Part shown: positions 17,397 to 25,178 of the stretch, in pieces
Numbering within the stretch: position 1 is the first letter of the stretch
Layout of the letters: every line of letters begins with the position of its first letter
NCBI GenBank assembly: GCA_023145575.1
Contig: JAGLDN010000075.1
Coordinates: 1 to 34,392, forward strand
Source of the DNA: Psychromonas sp.
GTDB lineage: Bacteria > Pseudomonadota > Gammaproteobacteria > Enterobacterales > Psychromonadaceae
Length of the DNA stretch: 34,392 bases
Reading direction: 5' to 3'
Made by a program: the position numbers and the translations under genes
The notes under the pieces: generated by a model
Told to the model about the DNA's origin: nothing
Database searches by the model: none
Seen by the model: the letters and a program-made list of their open reading frames with translations, nothing else

Positions 17397-17552
17397 ATGG
17401 AATTAGATAAGGAAATCATAGATATTTATTTTGGTATCGACAGCTCAGATGGCAAAGAAAGTGGCAGTGATGGTAAAGAAGGCGGCAGTGACAGTGACAA
17501 TATTGCCGTATTAATGCAAAGCGGAGCAGGCGCTGATGCTTTTGTATTTTAA
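17397..17552 (+). CDS. Putative graspetide-like precursor peptide, 51 residues
   Basis: A small gene with a good ribosome site (TGGAG, about seven bases before the ATG) right after a strong promoter. The peptide starts MELDKEIIDIYFGID and ends in a hydrophobic, Gly/Ala-rich tail (NIAVLMQSGAGADAFVF). Between lies a repeat, residues 17-34: SDGKESG, SDGKEGG, then SDSD. Ser and Lys are the nucleophiles, and Asp and Glu the acceptors, that ATP-grasp enzymes join as esters and amides in graspetides such as microviridins. The gene stands first in an operon with an ATP-grasp ligase and exporters. It has no Cys and no GG-leader cut site that I would trust, although GG occurs at 29-30. I know no named family with this exact sequence. 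The precursor role is inferred from size, position and composition. Confidence 0.7.
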   Translation: MELDKEIIDIYFGIDSSDGKESGSDGKEGGSDSDNIAVLMQSGAGADAFVF

Positions 17553-17573
17553 TAATACCATTCTTATTATTTT

Positions 17574-17599
17574 AAAAAGGAAGCGCAAGCTTCCTTTTT
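17574..17599 (+). terminator. Hairpin terminator/attenuator after the precursor gene
   Basis: An 11-base perfect stem (AAAAAGGAAGC with GCTTCCTTTTT) closes a GCAA tetraloop and ends in five T. It lies 22 bases past the precursor stop and 23 before the next ATG. As it is inside the operon, partial termination would give more precursor mRNA than downstream enzyme mRNA, and the hairpin could also protect the short message. Confidence 0.8.
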
Positions 17600-17621
17600 A
17601 ATTCAACCAGGAAATTTTAAT

Positions 17622-18164
17622 ATGAAATTATTAAAACTTTTACCGGTCGTTGCAACGTTAGCTATTAGTATTCCCGCCTTCGCTACTGGAGTCTGCCAAA
17701 AATATCCAGGGACTACAATTTGCGGCAAAGGCGAAGTTGATAATGTGGTTGCTTATGGAGTAGCTACATTAAACGGTACCACGGTACTTCAAAAAACAGA
17801 TGTCAGTGGCACGCTAACAGCAACTGATGCTAATTTAAACATGGTAAACTCTAAAGGAAACACTACTTTACAAAAGACCACGGTAAACGGCTCTAATCAC
17901 TTTTTTGGCGGGCTGCAGACCAACGGATCTACGTTTAAAAAAACACTTACCATTTCTTCAAGTAGTGTAACACTAACAGATACAAAAACTGTCGATGTTT
18001 CACTGGGTGATATAAAGCCTGTTGTTACACAAGAGCTTTATCTAAAGGGCAATACATTGATTAATGGTGATATTACCTTTAAACAAGGTCATGGCATCGT
18101 CTACCTATCGGATAATGCCCAAATATCAGGTAAAGTAAATGGTGGAAAAGTGGTACATCAATAA
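17622..18164 (+). CDS. Secreted repeat protein, predicted beta-solenoid (bactofilin-like pattern)
   Basis: A 180-residue protein with a clear Sec signal peptide (MKLLKLLPVVATLAISIPAF, cut after AFA). The mature part has two Cys near its start (C24-type spacing CQKYPGTTIC, a likely disulfide) and then runs of short beta-strands with a turn every 8-12 residues: GVATLNGTTVLQKTDVSG, TLTATDANLNMVNSKGN, TTLQKTTVNG, GLQTNGSTFKK, TLTISSSSVTLTDT and so on, ending SGKVNGGKVVHQ. The pattern resembles bactofilin-like or adhesin beta-solenoids. AGGA precedes the ATG. It lies between the precursor gene and the processing genes, so it is either a second substrate, a surface partner or a carrier for the peptide. 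I cannot assign a function. Confidence 0.75.
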   Translation: MKLLKLLPVVATLAISIPAFATGVCQKYPGTTICGKGEVDNVVAYGVATLNGTTVLQKTDVSGTLTATDANLNMVNSKGNTTLQKTTVNGSNHFFGGLQTNGSTFKKTLTISSSSVTLTDTKTVDVSLGDIKPVVTQELYLKGNTLINGDITFKQGHGIVYLSDNAQISGKVNGGKVVHQ

Positions 18165-18710
18165 ATGAAATTCTTACATCCGATACTGCAGGTAATTCAT
18201 TTACCTGCTTTTACAGCCGAAGGACAAGGCTTATGTTTTCAGTTAGAGCTTAATTGCAAATCGCTATTCAGCAAGCACGATAATCATGTCACAGCAACGG
18301 GCGGTTTTGCATCCTCTTTCTTGCCTTTATTTGAGCGCATTCGTGGAATATTACTCTCCTTACAAGCTAGCTGGCGTATATTAGATCAGTGTAGTATTAA
18401 TATTCATGCTGAATACCCTAAATTTCGTGTCGCTGATTTTCAATCAGCGGGTCTTGGTATCGCAGTCGCTTTTTATAATGTAGCCCGGGCTATAAATGGT
18501 TCAATGATAGCGGCAAACATTACGGGCACAGGTGCTATTAGACTCGATGGTAGTGTGACCGAAGTGCGCGGTATTATCAGTAAAAAGCACGCTGTTAAGC
18601 AACTCCCCGCCAATACCCAATTAATCGTACCCGATGATATACAACATCTTACCGAATTACACTGTACATTGTGGAAAACAATTCATGACGCTGGTAGTAC
18701 TTACAAATAA
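18165..18710 (+). CDS. Stand-alone Lon/ComM-fold (S16-like) domain protein
   Basis: A 181-residue protein that starts on the base after the previous stop (TAAATG). Its C-terminal 100 residues follow the S16 fold of the Lon protease domain and of the ComM/ChlI N-terminal domain: SINIHAEYPKFRVADFQSAG with a candidate nucleophile S94, LGIAVAFYNVARA, ITGTGAIRLDGSVTEVRGII, then KK at 140-141 and LIVPDD. By alignment in my head to Lon (DGPSAG ... VGGLKEK), S94 and K140 take the places of the catalytic Ser-Lys pair. ComM-type domains have the same fold without proteolysis, so activity is not proven. No ATPase domain is attached, unlike Lon. In this operon a peptidase that trims the modified precursor is the natural guess. 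Confidence 0.6.
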   Translation: MKFLHPILQVIHLPAFTAEGQGLCFQLELNCKSLFSKHDNHVTATGGFASSFLPLFERIRGILLSLQASWRILDQCSINIHAEYPKFRVADFQSAGLGIAVAFYNVARAINGSMIAANITGTGAIRLDGSVTEVRGIISKKHAVKQLPANTQLIVPDDIQHLTELHCTLWKTIHDAGSTYK

Positions 18711-19500
18711 CGCAAATGATCCCATCGCATCCATCCTAAAAAATGACGCACACATTATTGATTTGGATACATTGCTTAATCAAATTGATATTTTCGATAA
18801 AATCACTGAGCAACAAACTAAGATCAATTGGTCTCATGACAACTATACGATCCAAAATAGCAATGAGACCATTTTACTCAATCGTATTTGCCATCTTGGC
18901 CTAGATGATGTGAAAAGTTTTGCCTCTGAAGACCGATTGTATTCGCTAATTGAGTTACAAGCCTATCTTGGTTTTGCTGTGAGTAATTTTAAAACACTCA
19001 ATAAACACAAATCGAGCAGTGGTACTGAACCGTGTTTACCTTTACCAAACCAATGGGAACTTATTAAAAAGAATACGGATGTAAGCGTGCCTAATTACTA
19101 CTGGGGAGATCCACGTTTTAATCATTTATCGCTTGAAAAGCGTATTTTTGGTGATATTTATAATTACAATCAATGGCGTCCTAACCAAGCGAATGATGAG
19201 CATGTACAATTTTGTTATCAGCGTCCTTCAGGCTCTCCTTATTTTGTACTCTCTATTGGCGGAGAATCTATTATCACGCCTTTTGAAAATAATTTACCGC
19301 CACCTTGTAACATGCTTCCCATAATCGCTGAAAGCTGCCGGCAAACCCTCAATTTATATATTGCGGAAAGTTTGTTTTTTATTGACGATGACAGCATTAC
19401 TTTTGGCTTTATGAGCCCGCTTGTGAACGTTAGTCAAAGAAATGCCGATTTCAACACCTTTTGCCATCAAACCATTACAAGGGATCATCATGAAGCATAG
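18685..19500 (+). CDS. Degenerate ATP-grasp-like protein, probable partner of the ligase
   Basis: A 271-residue protein. I set the start at 18685 (MTLVVLTNNANDP), 26 bases inside the previous gene; a longer frame begins at 18634. Its layout parallels the ATP-grasp ligase that follows: an N-terminal Rossmann-like pre-ATP-grasp part (TLVVLTNNAND, AHIIDLDTLL), a middle resembling LLNRICHLGL and CLPLPNQWELIKK and VSVPNYYWG, and a C-terminal part (PIIAESCRQTLNLYIAESLF then ITFGFMSPLVNVSQRN). At the place where active enzymes carry the metal-binding E.NP, it has SPLVN, and no GIDF-type Asp is seen, so it is probably inactive. It may bind the peptide or form a complex with the active ligase. Family assignment rests on pattern only. 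Confidence 0.55.
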   Translation: MTLVVLTNNANDPIASILKNDAHIIDLDTLLNQIDIFDKITEQQTKINWSHDNYTIQNSNETILLNRICHLGLDDVKSFASEDRLYSLIELQAYLGFAVSNFKTLNKHKSSSGTEPCLPLPNQWELIKKNTDVSVPNYYWGDPRFNHLSLEKRIFGDIYNYNQWRPNQANDEHVQFCYQRPSGSPYFVLSIGGESIITPFENNLPPPCNMLPIIAESCRQTLNLYIAESLFFIDDDSITFGFMSPLVNVSQRNADFNTFCHQTITRDHHEA

Positions 19501-20509
19501 CTTTATGCCCAAAAAACATAGACCAGAACAAGTTGGGGCAAAACTCAATACAACGAGTCAAGGTGAGCGATTTAATTTCGATGACGCATTATTTGTTGAA
19601 CATCCTCTTCCTATTTATAGCTTGTGCATTGGGCCAAGAAATGACCGCGTTTTACAATTAATTGATCAACATACTCAATTATCTTGCCCCATTAAAATCG
19701 TCTATTTAGATGATTTATTAGACAATTGGAGTTTTGTTTGCCGCGATGGCAATATTCAATTTATAATACATGAGCCCTCGTTAGGAAATTGCATTATTGA
19801 TCCACAACTCATTTATTATCGCGCTGGACTATTTGACGAAACTCATCCAAAGTGGCACGCATTACAGCAACTCACTCAATTACTTGACCAATGGCCTAAA
19901 TCTATTCTTTGTAGCCCATTAAAACATAATTTCAACAACTCCAAGCCATATCAAATGACACAAAGTTTAGCAAAGGCGTGTCAAATTAGTGATAATGTTG
20001 TTACACTTCCTGAAACCTATATCATTAAAGGACAGTCTGCTTGGAAGCATATTCAAAACAAAGCGCTCATTGTTAAGTCTCTATCCAGCTTTCATTCCGA
20101 TGTCGTTGATAAAAAAATATTCGGCTCATGGGCACACACAAAACTCGACCATCTACCTACCCTTTTTCAGTGTATTACCCCAGGTGATGATATTCGTATT
20201 CATTATTTTCGTGGACACTTTTCAGCCAAACGAATAAAAAAACAAGAGTCGAGCAATTATCGCTATTTCTCCGACGTAAAAAAAATGCAAGATTATTCAC
20301 CAAGCCAAGCCGTCAAGAATTTTTGTCAAAAAGTAGCGGATATCGAAGACAATGAATTATTAGGTATTGACTTTCTGCTGCAAGAAAATGGCCAGCTAAT
20401 ATGCTTAGAAGCCAACCCAGGCCCAGGTTGGAGTGCATTTCATCATGATGAATTACCGATAGGCGAAACATTTGTAGCACACATTCTTCACGGTTTATCT
20501 CATGACTGA
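19490..20509 (+). CDS. ATP-grasp peptide ligase (RimK/MvdD-like)
   Basis: A 339-residue ATP-grasp enzyme. I place the start at 19490 (MKHSFMPKKH), preceded by AAGGG and overlapping the previous stop by 11 bases. The pre-ATP-grasp part (LSCPIKIVYLDDLLDNWSF, IIDPQLIYYRAG) is followed by the ATP-grasp core: a nucleotide-contacting Lys in ALIVKSLSS, the CITPGDDIRIHYFRG strand pair, the metal ligand Asp in LLGIDFLL (about residue 291) and Glu and Asn in ICLEANPGPGWSAF (about 306-308). All key residues appear intact. Enzymes of this type activate a carboxylate as acyl phosphate and join it to an amine or hydroxyl. In graspetide pathways they crosslink precursor side chains. The neighbouring 51-residue peptide is the obvious candidate substrate. 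Confidence 0.82.
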   Translation: MKHSFMPKKHRPEQVGAKLNTTSQGERFNFDDALFVEHPLPIYSLCIGPRNDRVLQLIDQHTQLSCPIKIVYLDDLLDNWSFVCRDGNIQFIIHEPSLGNCIIDPQLIYYRAGLFDETHPKWHALQQLTQLLDQWPKSILCSPLKHNFNNSKPYQMTQSLAKACQISDNVVTLPETYIIKGQSAWKHIQNKALIVKSLSSFHSDVVDKKIFGSWAHTKLDHLPTLFQCITPGDDIRIHYFRGHFSAKRIKKQESSNYRYFSDVKKMQDYSPSQAVKNFCQKVADIEDNELLGIDFLLQENGQLICLEANPGPGWSAFHHDELPIGETFVAHILHGLSHD

Positions 20510-22103
20510 GCTTAAATATTTTAAGTCGGCCTGTATTCTAAACGCTCTATTACTCTTTCTTCAATATATTAGTGCCTTGGTGTTTTTTGTAACACAGGGA
20601 TCGTTAATTACTATGGCTATTTCTCATAAGGCTCAATGGCTAAGTTTAAGCCAACTCATTATCGTATTTATTAGCAGTAAAGCACTGATGCTGATCGCGG
20701 ATGTAATAAAGCGTAATATTGTTGACTATATTAGTGTTCGTGAGATTAACTATCAATTTTTACAATGCTTTCCTCGACAACTTTATCGTGATCAAGCTCA
20801 TCTTGCGTCACATTTCTTTACCATGATCAATGATAATTTCAACAAACTCATTCGTTATAAACTTGGTATTTATAATAATAGAATCACGTTTGTGCTTGTT
20901 GGGCTAATTTACTTTAGCTTTTTAATCTATTCCCATTTTAATTTGGGCGGGATATTAGTACTGGTCTTATTCTTCCTTGTTTTTTTAAATCAATACCTTT
21001 GGGGAAACAAAGTAGACAAACACCTCGCTGACAATGAACGTCATAAGCGCTCGATCATGACTTGGATAGATGAGTATTTTCGAAGCTTTAGAGAAATTAA
21101 TCGTATCTGGCCTAAAGCAATCAAGACACAACATTGGGCAAAGCAGATTCTATCAAACTTTGCCCGCAGTAAAGAAAAGTTAGTTAACTACTTCCTCATC
21201 ATGAATTCAACCAGTCAATTGCTAGTTGAGATACCTTTTATTGCCATCACTGGGTTTATTATTTTAGAAGTCTATTGGCAACAAATTAGTTTAGCTCTGG
21301 CATTTGCTTGGTTTGGTATTGCACAATTTATCTTACAAGCGTCGCAAGGTTTAGCAAAAAACATCGAACTGAAAAAAAACTATCAAGCGCAATACAATGA
21401 GATTGACACGTTTTTTAGTGCTTTTAGTGCCCCCGCAAAGCGGCTAATAACCGCAAAGGTCGATGATCACGCTGATAATATTTATGAATTTACACTGCAA
21501 AATAAAAGCATAATTCGTTTAAGTACCCATGCAGGCATCCAGTTAATAGATGCCCCTAATGGCGCAGGGAAAACCACCTTGTTAGACACCTTACTTGATT
21601 ATGATCGCCATGCCAGCTTTCATCAAACCAAAGTACTGCAAGCCTATAAAATGGCTGTTTTAGCGCAGGAAATTAAGCTAATTGATCGAAAGTGCGTCGT
21701 ATTCCATGCTTTGTCTTGTTTTAGTCAGCAAATTACGGGGCCTGAACAAAAGATATCACTCAATGCATGCTGTAGACAAATCAAACAACATCTAGAGATA
21801 TTTTGCACACCCTCAGTTAGCGAAATATGGGTAACACGCCTACAACAATTAGGCGATGCCTACGATAAACGTTCAGAGAAATCACTGTCCACGGGTGAAA
21901 AAGTATTGCTTTCGTGGGCGCGAAACTGGTTTGCTTGGCAAGATAATGTTAGGATCTTAATTATGGATGAGTGTGATGCGGTTTTAGATCGTGATAATCA
22001 GGCTTTACTGTACAAAACCTTAATACAATTGGCTGAACATATAGCGATTTATATGGTATCTCACACCCTAGCACAATCAGGACTTGATAAATTAGATGAG
22101 TAA
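20502..22103 (+). CDS. Fused ABC exporter (membrane domain plus ATPase)
   Basis: A 533-residue half-transporter. The first 300 residues hold about six membrane helices (for example ACILNALLLFLQYISALVFF; FVLVGLIYFSFLIYSHF; ILVLVLFFLVFLNQYLW; LLVEIPFIAITGFIILEVYW). The ATPase domain has Walker A DAPNGAGKTT at about residue 350, signature SLSTGEKVLLSWARNW at about 460, Walker B ILIMDECDAVLD and the switch His in VSHT. The signature is STGE instead of the common SGGQ, and the domain is short, as in SbmA/SyrD-related exporters. Microviridin-type clusters also contain a fused ABC exporter. It starts inside the ligase gene (8-base overlap, ATGACTGA) and is probably the route by which the modified peptide crosses the inner membrane. 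Confidence 0.85.
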   Translation: MTELKYFKSACILNALLLFLQYISALVFFVTQGSLITMAISHKAQWLSLSQLIIVFISSKALMLIADVIKRNIVDYISVREINYQFLQCFPRQLYRDQAHLASHFFTMINDNFNKLIRYKLGIYNNRITFVLVGLIYFSFLIYSHFNLGGILVLVLFFLVFLNQYLWGNKVDKHLADNERHKRSIMTWIDEYFRSFREINRIWPKAIKTQHWAKQILSNFARSKEKLVNYFLIMNSTSQLLVEIPFIAITGFIILEVYWQQISLALAFAWFGIAQFILQASQGLAKNIELKKNYQAQYNEIDTFFSAFSAPAKRLITAKVDDHADNIYEFTLQNKSIIRLSTHAGIQLIDAPNGAGKTTLLDTLLDYDRHASFHQTKVLQAYKMAVLAQEIKLIDRKCVVFHALSCFSQQITGPEQKISLNACCRQIKQHLEIFCTPSVSEIWVTRLQQLGDAYDKRSEKSLSTGEKVLLSWARNWFAWQDNVRILIMDECDAVLDRDNQALLYKTLIQLAEHIAIYMVSHTLAQSGLDKLDE

Positions 22104-22803
22104 ACCTGCATTAATTAGTTGCCAGCACCTAAGTAAATCGTATGGTCACTCAACCAATGCTTCGGTTATCTTGCGTGATATTACACTCACTATCGAAGAA
22201 GGCTGCTACGTGGCTTTAATGGGTCCATCTGGCTCAGGTAAATCGACATTATTAAATATTTTAGGTTGTTTAGATGACTTTGATAGCGGTAGCTATCATT
22301 TATTAAACTACGCCATTGAACAACAATCTTTAAACCTGTTAAGCCAGATCCGATGTCGTCATATCGGCTTTATTTTTCAAGACTATGGCTTAGTCAACGA
22401 ATACAGCGTGCTCGATAACATTAGTTTACCCCTATATCTTCAAGGCATTGCAAAAACGCGTGCTAACGCAAAAGCCCTCGTCTTGTTAAAACGATTTACA
22501 TTGCAGGATCATGCGGATAAATACCCGCTGACATTGTCTGGTGGTCAACAACAACGTGTTGCTATCTGCCGCGCCCTCATCAGTCAACCTAAGGTGATTT
22601 TAGCCGATGAGCCCACGGGTAACTTAGATCAGCAATCTGGCCAGCAAGTACTGGAACTGTTTGACGAGATACACCAGCAAGGTGTCACCTTAGTCGTTGC
22701 CACCCATGATACTACGTTAGCCACGCGAGCACAGAAAATATTCCATATTGAAGATGGGAAAATTCAAACAATGGCACCCAAAGAGATGGAAACAGATGTT
22801 TAA
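22096..22803 (+). CDS. ABC transporter ATPase (MacB/LolD type)
   Basis: A 235-residue free-standing ATPase. Walker A GPSGSGKSTLLNILG is at about residues 42-56, the Q-loop FIFQDYGLV at about 93, signature LSGGQQQRVAICRAL at about 148, Walker B VILADEPTGNLD at about 168 and the switch His in VATHD. The sequence is of the mechanotransmission group that works with FtsX-type permeases (MacB, LolD, FtsE), not with classical importers. Its start overlaps the exporter stop by eight bases (ATGAGTAA). The permeases at 23940 and 25168 are its natural partners. Confidence 0.93.
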   Translation: MSKPALISCQHLSKSYGHSTNASVILRDITLTIEEGCYVALMGPSGSGKSTLLNILGCLDDFDSGSYHLLNYAIEQQSLNLLSQIRCRHIGFIFQDYGLVNEYSVLDNISLPLYLQGIAKTRANAKALVLLKRFTLQDHADKYPLTLSGGQQQRVAICRALISQPKVILADEPTGNLDQQSGQQVLELFDEIHQQGVTLVVATHDTTLATRAQKIFHIEDGKIQTMAPKEMETDV

Positions 22804-23935
22804 TAGTCGACGAATGGCCATGACCATGAAAATAGTAATCAGCGTTATCGTTCTTCTCAGCATAGGATTATTCATCCGCCACCATCATCAACAAACGACC
22901 ATTAAAACTATCGCTGTCAAGCAAGGCCCTATCATTGAAACAATTGAGTCACCAGGTCAAATTGTTCCCCAACATGTATCGCAAATTCGTTCAGCTATCT
23001 CTGGTGTTGTGGCTAAATTATTGGTTCGTGCAGGTGATCACGTCAAAAAAGGCCAAGTCTTATTAAGTATCAGCCCAACTCCGACACCCAATGACACGTT
23101 AATAGCGAGCTCTGCCGTAGAAGCGGCTAACATTAACTTACTAAAAGCACTGCACGACTGGCATCGAAATCAACAAATGTATCAGCACCGTGTTATTGCT
23201 AAACAAACCCTCGATAATTATGAAACTACGTATCTCACGAGCAAAAATGACTTGCTAAGAGCTCAAAATCATCTGAAATTATTAGAAAAAGGTAAAGCCA
23301 ATATCGGCGGACACCTGTTAGATAGCCTCATAAAAAGCCCAATGCAGGGGACTGTATTAAAAATTAACATTAATCAAGGCGACTCTATCGTACCCGTCAC
23401 CGAATATCAATCTGGTACGCCATTATTAATCATCGCTGATTTATCACGACTTGAATTTCACAGTATTATTAGTCAGCTAGATGTACAAAAACTTCAGCTA
23501 AAACAAGATGCTATCATTTATTTACAATCCTTAAATAATGAAACCATCAAAGCTAACGTAAGTAGCATCGCTTGGCTGAGTGAGGCTGATGATCCATCCA
23601 AAACCCAATCTGACTTATTTCACATTGACTCACCTTATGCCAATGGCTATCAAGTCATTCTTAATAAATTGCAACTCCCCAAACACTATAAACTGCGGGC
23701 AGGTCTTGTGGGTAATGCCGAATTTGTCATAAATAAACACGCACATGCGTTATTCATTCCTCAGCAAGCAATCTTTTATTCCACTCAAGCATCACCTTAT
23801 GTCTGGCTTAAACAAAAGGGGCAATTTCTAAAGGTCTCTATTAAACTTGGGCTAAGTTCAAATGAACAAGTCGAAATTATAAGTGGATTGAAGATTGCTG
23901 ATCGCGTTGCCCTATCACAGCCCACCTCAGGGTAG
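22796..23935 (+). CDS. MacA-like periplasmic adaptor (HlyD family)
   Basis: A 379-residue adaptor. I place the start at 22796 (MFNSRRMAMTMKIV) because it overlaps the ATPase stop by eight bases (ATGTTTAA), as at the two previous junctions. It has a membrane anchor (IVISVIVLLSIGLFI), a first lipoyl half (VAKLLVRAGDHVKKGQVLLS), a helical hairpin of about 80 residues, a second lipoyl half (LIKSPMQGTVLKININQGDS), a barrel domain and a C-terminal part (NKHAHALFIPQQAIFYS, GLSSNEQVEIISGLKIADRV). It would join the ABC permease complex to an outer-membrane channel such as TolC, which is not in this window. Confidence 0.9.
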   Translation: MFNSRRMAMTMKIVISVIVLLSIGLFIRHHHQQTTIKTIAVKQGPIIETIESPGQIVPQHVSQIRSAISGVVAKLLVRAGDHVKKGQVLLSISPTPTPNDTLIASSAVEAANINLLKALHDWHRNQQMYQHRVIAKQTLDNYETTYLTSKNDLLRAQNHLKLLEKGKANIGGHLLDSLIKSPMQGTVLKININQGDSIVPVTEYQSGTPLLIIADLSRLEFHSIISQLDVQKLQLKQDAIIYLQSLNNETIKANVSSIAWLSEADDPSKTQSDLFHIDSPYANGYQVILNKLQLPKHYKLRAGLVGNAEFVINKHAHALFIPQQAIFYSTQASPYVWLKQKGQFLKVSIKLGLSSNEQVEIISGLKIADRVALSQPTSG

Positions 23936-23939
23936 AGAT

Positions 23940-25178
23940 ATGCCAAAATCATTATCTTCATCTCAATCTATTCTTCCTTTGATTGTAAATGAACTATGCC
24001 ATTGGAGATCATGGCTACTTTGTATCGTTCTATCCTGGGGTATTCTCTGTTTAACTGTTGCATTATCACTAAGCTGGCTTAATTACGCTAAAAATAAAGC
24101 CAGGTTAACCCATATAGCAAAGCCGACTGTATATTTTGCTTTTGATAAAACAGGCTTAAATTATCATGATCAAATAGCTCATCAGTATTTTCAATTATCA
24201 CTGAAACAAATTAACGGCTTGAAAAATGCATTTCCAAGTATCAGCGTTATTACGCCAGTCATTACCAGCCCTTATCTACAAATCTTGCAATATCAAAATC
24301 GACGAGTGAAAACCACGATTATGGGTAAAAATGTTAGTAGTCAAAAAATTGAAGTTGATGATATCTTGCCACCAGGTCGATTTTTTTCCGCTTTAGATGA
24401 ACAGGCCCATCACCATGTTATTATCTTATCGCCTTACGTGAGTGAAAAATTATTTACTACACTAAACAGTGTTGGCAAAATTGTATTACTGCATGGATCA
24501 CCCATGCGCGTTATTGGCGTATTAAATCCTCAATCCAATTTTTTAAGTGGAAACGGTACAAATGCTTTAGTTCCTCTAGGTTTGGCAAGAGACTTCTGGG
24601 GATCGCGCGCGTTGTGGTTCGAATTTTTATTAAAACCACACACGCAAGTAGCACCCTTTATCGCGCAATTAAAGAACACGTTACGCCATCATTGGCACTT
24701 AGCGCCAAAAGAAACCCGCTTATTCTTAACGTGGACACTCGATAAGTTGTACAGCATGAATCAGCAAAGCTTTTTTTTAAGTTATTGTTTTAGTCTTGCT
24801 TGTGGATTTATTTTATTTTTAACGGCATTATCAGTATTTTATAATTTATACAAATATTTTTTACAGCAACGTCACCGTCAATTTGGAATTATCCTCTGCT
24901 TAGGGGCAGATCATAGTTTTATATCACGCTGGGTATTCACTGAATTATGTGGACTCATTAGTATTAGTACGCTTATCGCATTATTAGGCAGTTTTGTTAT
25001 CAATGCCTATTTACGTTGGGCAGGGTTAAGTGAGCAATCACTTTTCGCTTGGCCCCTCATCATCATTTTATTAATTGCAAGTTGCTCTGTCTTATTATTT
25101 GGATTTCTTATTCAAAAATCAACACTGCAATATTTACGACAACGCAGCATAATGGATGTAATTCAGCGTGCTTTTTAA
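23940..25178 (+). CDS. FtsX/MacB-type ABC permease, first subunit
   Basis: A 412-residue permease. I start it at 23940 (MPKSLSSSQS), four bases after the adaptor stop, with GGGTAGAG as ribosome site; a longer frame from 23895 overlaps the adaptor. The order is one N-terminal membrane helix (WLLCIVLSWGILCLTVALSL), a periplasmic domain of about 230 residues, then three C-terminal helices (YCFSLACGFILFLTALSVFY; LCGLISISTLIALLGSFVIN; PLIIILLIASCSVLLFGFLI) with a cytoplasmic loop RQFGIILCLGAD, typical of MacB/LolC/FtsX. No ATPase is fused, unlike MacB itself. Confidence 0.85.
   Translation: MPKSLSSSQSILPLIVNELCHWRSWLLCIVLSWGILCLTVALSLSWLNYAKNKARLTHIAKPTVYFAFDKTGLNYHDQIAHQYFQLSLKQINGLKNAFPSISVITPVITSPYLQILQYQNRRVKTTIMGKNVSSQKIEVDDILPPGRFFSALDEQAHHHVIILSPYVSEKLFTTLNSVGKIVLLHGSPMRVIGVLNPQSNFLSGNGTNALVPLGLARDFWGSRALWFEFLLKPHTQVAPFIAQLKNTLRHHWHLAPKETRLFLTWTLDKLYSMNQQSFFLSYCFSLACGFILFLTALSVFYNLYKYFLQQRHRQFGIILCLGADHSFISRWVFTELCGLISISTLIALLGSFVINAYLRWAGLSEQSLFAWPLIIILLIASCSVLLFGFLIQKSTLQYLRQRSIMDVIQRAF

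Noticed and set aside
17397..17552. Double-glycine leader bacteriocin
   Set aside because: A GG occurs at residues 29-30 but within the charged repeat, without the hydrophobic leader pattern, and no C39 peptidase exists in the operon.
20502..22103. Lantibiotic-type peptidase-containing exporter
   Set aside because: No N-terminal C39 cysteine peptidase domain is present; the protein begins with membrane helices.
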